From Lepidonotus clava (Eukaryota; Annelida; Polychaeta; Phyllodocida; Polynoidae): DNA of 64,000 nt. A model generated the notes under the pieces. That model did not search any database and was not told where the DNA came from. It worked only from the letters and a program-made list of their open reading frames with translations. Position 1 is the first letter of the stretch, and each line of letters starts with the position of its first letter. The stretch is from contig OW387147.1 in assembly GCA_936440205.1 (NCBI GenBank), forward strand, positions 31,645,629 through 31,709,628, given 5' to 3'. Shown here piece after piece: positions 59,281 to 64,000 of this stretch. A program made the position numbers and the translations under genes.

Positions 59281-62200
59281 CTATGTTAGAAACATGTTGG
59301 CTTGGTGAGAGACAGCTCTGAAATATTAAAACCTGCCGTCAACCAGGATTGAAGTGCTCAGGCCCATTGGTGTCATATGTATTTACATTGTCAGTGAAAT
59401 GTGCCTCTGTTCGTACTTTAGTTTGTGCAACATTGCGCTTTCCTTGGTGGATGTGGGTAGTTAGATTTCAGCTACCTGCTTAGGAAATTACCCCCAGGTA
59501 GGAGCGCGCACACAGTGTACAGTCATTTTAGAGATCTCCTTAAATTCACCTTGATTTAGTTTATGATGTGTCTATGGGTAGAATTCAGAAACTGTGTCGA
59601 TACATGAGCTGGTATCAATTGACCTATTTACACTACCCTATATGGTCTGTGAACAATCTTACTTTTGAAACCTACTAGTGTGTATCGTGCCACGATTGTC
59701 CAGGCATGTCACAGAATCTTCCAACTGCTGGCGGCTAGCCGCAGCCTGAACAAACTCAGCCAAGACTAGCAGTCCCCAGACTCAGAGAGCAGGTGTAAGT
59801 CCCTTAAATCTATACCGGTATGTAATCAGCTCGCTTTAACTGGTCAAATGTAATTTATACCTGTTTGGTATAACGCCAGACCTTCTTGTGCTATCATAAG
59901 GTATATTCTTGAAAGTCTTACCCTATGGAGACAGTCATATTTCCCGACATATTGAGAGAAGACATTATCCAACCTCAGCATGTCGTAGAGTAATAACAGT
60001 GCTGTGTTGCGTGGTTGACCTCTCACACCAATGACTCTCGGTAACGTTAGAAGGGCCGACCAATAACACCAATGGGCACCGGTAATAGAAACGTGTGGGT
60101 ATTGGGGAGTCCTGTATGACCCCCGGGGGATCCACTGCTACCCGTTCTACTGCCTCTGGTGCCAGCGCCGCTAAACCGATTCGAGTATAGGAGGGGGGCA
60201 CTGATTATCTAAATGTGAGGTGGGAACAAAACTAAACAGAAACATAAATGATTACACCACAGTCACCAAGGAAGGATATGTACATTATTTCGAAAAGGCG
60301 GGGTCCGCATATATATACGCTACTACAAGTACTAAAACTTTGCCATGTACGAGTATACTTCCAAAGTTCTTTTTCTCTTTGCTAATTGTAACTACTTCCC
60401 AAAAGATGGGGGAGTCAGGACCCCCTGAACCTTCCATGGATCCAATATCTCTTAAATGTGAATTCGCATTACATCACTGACGTTATTCTACAGTGGGAAC
60501 GTATTATTGGGTTCAATTTTCTCTCAGAGTGCCCCCCTCGCTCCAATTCCCTCAGCCACCGCCACTTTTACTACTACCGCGAGGAGCTGGGAGCGGTGCG
60601 CCCAGCGTGAACATGGTCGTCGGGTAATGTCCAGTGTTCAATACCCGCTGATTGTACCAGGTCCGGCCTGTCTAAATATTGAATCGGGGGGAGCCCCCGG
60701 GCCCCTCCGGCCAGCCACACACACGTCCCCCCTCTCCCCCCTCCCCCACAACCTCTACATAGCCCTCAGTTGAGGATTCAGTTGGAGCCTGATAAGTACG
60801 GTCTGAGGTGAAGGGAAAAGGTGAGGATGACCTTTAACCTCTGGCTTGAATCGTCACCCACAAATCCCACTCCACCCAGTTTGCTATCTCAGCCAACGTT
60901 CAGCCGTATACCCTACGCTCACTGTCTGATAAAGCTTCACTGTTTGATAAATCTGAAAACCAGGGGCAACCCTGATGGCTATTGCAATAAAACCTTAAAA
61001 ACAAATAAAGCTTCTAATCTCGGGCAATTGGACTTTTATAATGCAAGAATTGGCTGCGTTTTAGTTACGGTATTTTATTAGAATGAACCAATGTTGATTC
61101 TAGCCTCATAAGTGTATCAGCTGATCCTATTGTTGACTCACTGTATCCCATCGTTTATACTTTTTTATTATTTTAATCATGTCTAGACGCATCAGCTCTT
61201 AAGGCGATGAAGTTCCATTAATCAGTCTTGGCGCAACATAATAGTTTATGAAGCAGCCTCCAATTTAGCACGCTTATCCAATATCTTGTAATGTGAACTG
61301 ACTCTAGCCATTGGCCAGCAGCTGCACTGGGGTCCAATGGTCAGCTGGTCAATGTGGGACCAGTAGTATAATCAATTGGGATTCACCTCTTAAACATACA
61401 GATTCTGTACGGTCCTCGGGGCACTTTGATGAAATGACTGTCATTCTAAGTTGGCGACATTGGGTAATCTGAAATGTAATTCCGTACTTTTAAACCAACT
61501 GTGATTTGCCTGAGCAACTGGAAAGTTTTCCCGATCACAAGATTAGAGATTCAGAGAGGGGTTGCTGACCGAACTGTGTGCTCAGAATTTAAAAAGGCTG
61601 CTAGTAGAGGATTACAGTGGATCCCCCGAACTGACTCTGTGATCGGAGTTTCCTTAACACCACACCAGAGGCCTTGTTCAGGCTGCACAGGGGAAGATGC
61701 CTTAGGTAATAAGGACTAGTTTCTACAAGTAAGTAATAATTGGAGAAGGAGAAGATAGCTTTGACTCCATTTTACATTTCAAACCAGACAGATGGTATAT
61801 ATTACGCAAGTGAAAAAAAAAATCAATAAAAGCTACGAGGTAAGGTGTCATACGTCAAATAATGATAAGTTTGGATAGCTGTCATTTGGGCAGACTCCGT
61901 AGTTCGACCTTGTAAGAAGAGATTGATTGGGAAGTCCAATTAGGCCAGAATTGAAACCGAACGGACTCGGACTTGCTCTAACATTAGAGCTGCCTGACCA
62001 CCAAATCACAGTTTCGGTGGATGCTATTTTGTCTGTAGATTGGGTGTGAAAGGCATTACTTACTGCGCATATGGGAGCCCAAGTGTTAGTTTTCTTTCTG
62101 GATTGCAATAAACACAATCACGCCTTTATTCTATTGTTTTTGAGATCCCCTACTACCTCCTTTAAGTTTAATGGATATCAGGGCGTCCTTGCTGTTATAT

Positions 62201-64000
62201 TTGTCGTTCAGTATCGCGTTGTTTTAGTTGACAGCAACGACAGAAATCATCAAAAACATGTCTCACGAATTGTATCGGTTGACATTCGGCACCCCATACC
62301 CCAGGAAGCTCCTCGGGTCAGCGGTGTCCGGTACAGAGGTAAGGAGCAGGTCAGGGAGGTGCTCATTATACAGGCCACATTAACACTGATTACAAGCCAA
62401 TGGCGAATTGCTCACCAGCTCAGAAACTGCCCCGACACAAGTCCTCCTTTGGCGCCCGACCAATCAGTCGGCATTCTACCCAACCGGCGGAACCCATTCG
62501 TTAAGTCGAAACTCCTCACGTGGGTCTTTTAACTGAGGGATGGGGGACCTGGTCTGGAAAAAGGTACCCAATGAAAAGATGGACGAGAAAAGTTCAGTTC
62601 TTGAAATGTCAATAAAAGGGACTGGTACTTCCCAAAACTCCATGTTGGTGGGCATGAGCTATCGCCATCAACAGGTGCTTTGGTTTCTATGAGTTACTGG
62701 GTAGGGTGCCTGGCAGAACCCGCTTAATCTGGAACAATAGGTATGCCTGCGGTATAACAAAAGAATTTCTAACCAATCCCTTATCTCCATTATTTTATGG
62801 TTTACAACCCGCCGGTTCTACAGCAACGTAATATTCTTTTCAGAAAGCATACAACAGTTATTCATGTTACCCTTAATTAAAAGTACTGTTACTTTTTCAA
62901 AAAAAATAACCAGATACCATTAGGAAGAAGTTTAACAAGTTTCAAGCTGTTAAGTGATTGTTCAGCGATCATTTTAGGATGACACAATTTCCTTTGAGAA
63001 TCCTTTGCTCCTCTTACTGACCTGCCTTCCTCTAATTTCCCACGAACAATCTCAGCAAAGCCTTATTGATTATAATTCATGGGGTATAGGTTATACGGAA
63101 ATTGAAAATACGGTAACCCCTGCGCCCCTTACCTCCTGGTCCCCCTGGTGGCCGGGCCGGCAAACAGGCGGTTGTTACCCCTAATAGGGTCATCCCAGGG
63201 ACCTCTTTTTTCCCCATTTGTCCGCTTTCTACATTCCCCTTGTTTTGTGACAAGGCAAATGTAGCCATCTTTTACGAGCTAAACGCCCGGCCCTGACTAC
63301 AAAGTAGCCGACTGTTGCCATATTGATTTGCGCAGAGCCCGAGCCGTTTCTCACCAAAGAAATAGCCTGCAAGGACCAGCTGTAACATAACCATTGTCCC
63401 TTGGGAGAGATATATCGATAAGCACAGTTCAATGGGCCTCGTGTGACTGATGCATTGTTACATTATATGTGTGAAACATATACCATTCATGTGAAGCCAA
63501 ACTAATTTCGACTTTAAAACTGGACGCAATATTTGCCAGTGGGCTTCAAACTTGAATCCTACAGAATATTACATGAGAAAGCTACCGAGACGGCTGGCTT
63601 AATGTGGTTGTTTGATCTAAAAGTTTTTGAAGGCATTCGGTACTTTGGTAATTAGAATTCCCTAGTTTCCCATGGATTAATTAATAACATGGACTCTTAC
63701 TACGTTTACTTCTAAAAGCAGAGGATTTTAGGTTTAATACAAATCTCGCTTTTTTGGATTTATTGACCAAAAGTCGCAAATCAGCATCTCAGGAGACCAC
63801 CTAAAAGTTTTGCTTTCCGTTCCCCCTTGTAAATAACAGTCGTTGATGAGAGGGACCTTTACCCTTGAATGATTTCTTATCCTTAAAAGGGTTTGTATGA
63901 GCTCATGATAATTTTGTAAACAAAACTGTTGGAGAAAAAGGATAGGATAAATAGATTAATTTTTTTTGTTCTTTTTGAAAGTTTTAAAAGCCGTTAATTC
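59281..64000. other. 5' flank, no genes recognised
   Basis: Mixed AT-rich DNA with small GC-rich patches at 60110-60180, 60520-60740 and 63110-63190. A CCAATCAGTC word is at 62460-62469. The longest ORF (62071-62532) has no domain or splice context. No RNA gene or transposon was recognised. Confidence 0.5.

Noticed and set aside
62071-62532. 153-codon ORF in the 5' flank
   Set aside because: No recognisable domain, no initiation or splice context; length is compatible with chance.

Overview
The window is animal (metazoan) genomic DNA, most likely from a marine invertebrate. The evidence is a multi-exon gene with canonical GT-AG introns and one very long intron, two 5'-truncated non-LTR retrotransposons with YADD reverse transcriptases and poly(A) tails, a tRNA-derived SINE-like piece, a MITE, and minisatellite-armed foldback elements. 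The phylum cannot be fixed from sequence alone. A mild excess of TAGGCCT words and the SINE head remind me of ambulacrarians, but that is a weak inference.

One host gene dominates. It lies on the minus strand, with nine coding exons from the ATG at 57249 to the stop at 2512. All eight junctions are canonical, the phases agree (1,1,0,0,1,1,1,2), and the spliced CDS is 1611 nt, giving a 536-residue type I membrane protein. Its order is signal peptide, SUEL/rhamnose-binding-type lectin domain (8 Cys), CUB domain (4 Cys), sushi/CCP domain (4 Cys), an eight-residue juxtamembrane stretch from a symmetric 24-nt microexon, one transmembrane helix, and a 190-residue proline- and tyrosine-rich tail with an NPxY motif and a C-terminal V-S-V. 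I infer a cell-surface receptor or co-receptor; the lectin domain recalls EVA-1 and latrophilin, but I cannot name an ortholog.

Layout: 1-1417 is the 3' end of a CR1/Jockey-like LINE. 1418-2511 is the 3' flank and probable 3' UTR. 2512-18464 holds exons 9 to 2 with introns of 0.4-4.1 kb; these contain a second LINE (about 8898-10261), a relic copy of the end of exon 4 (10936-10982), a foldback element (about 16831-17634) and a 380-bp MITE (17691-18070). 18465-57137 is the 38.7-kb first intron, non-coding as far as I can see. It has GC-rich islands, a second foldback element of the same family (about 39541-40632), local tandem duplications and a SINE-like piece near 53.2 kb. 57138-57249 is exon 1, with an ETS/CRE/YY1-type promoter motif cluster just upstream. 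57.3-64 kb is 5' flank, with a triple CCAAT cluster at 58.0 kb, an (ACAT)n microsatellite and a homeodomain-site-rich block at 58.75-59.2 kb.

The less expected signals are the in-frame cassette microexon, the exon-4 relic, two minisatellite palindromes with mirrored variant units, and a 9-bp word GAGCWGCTC found ten times, often in pairs about one helical turn apart. All counts are by eye.
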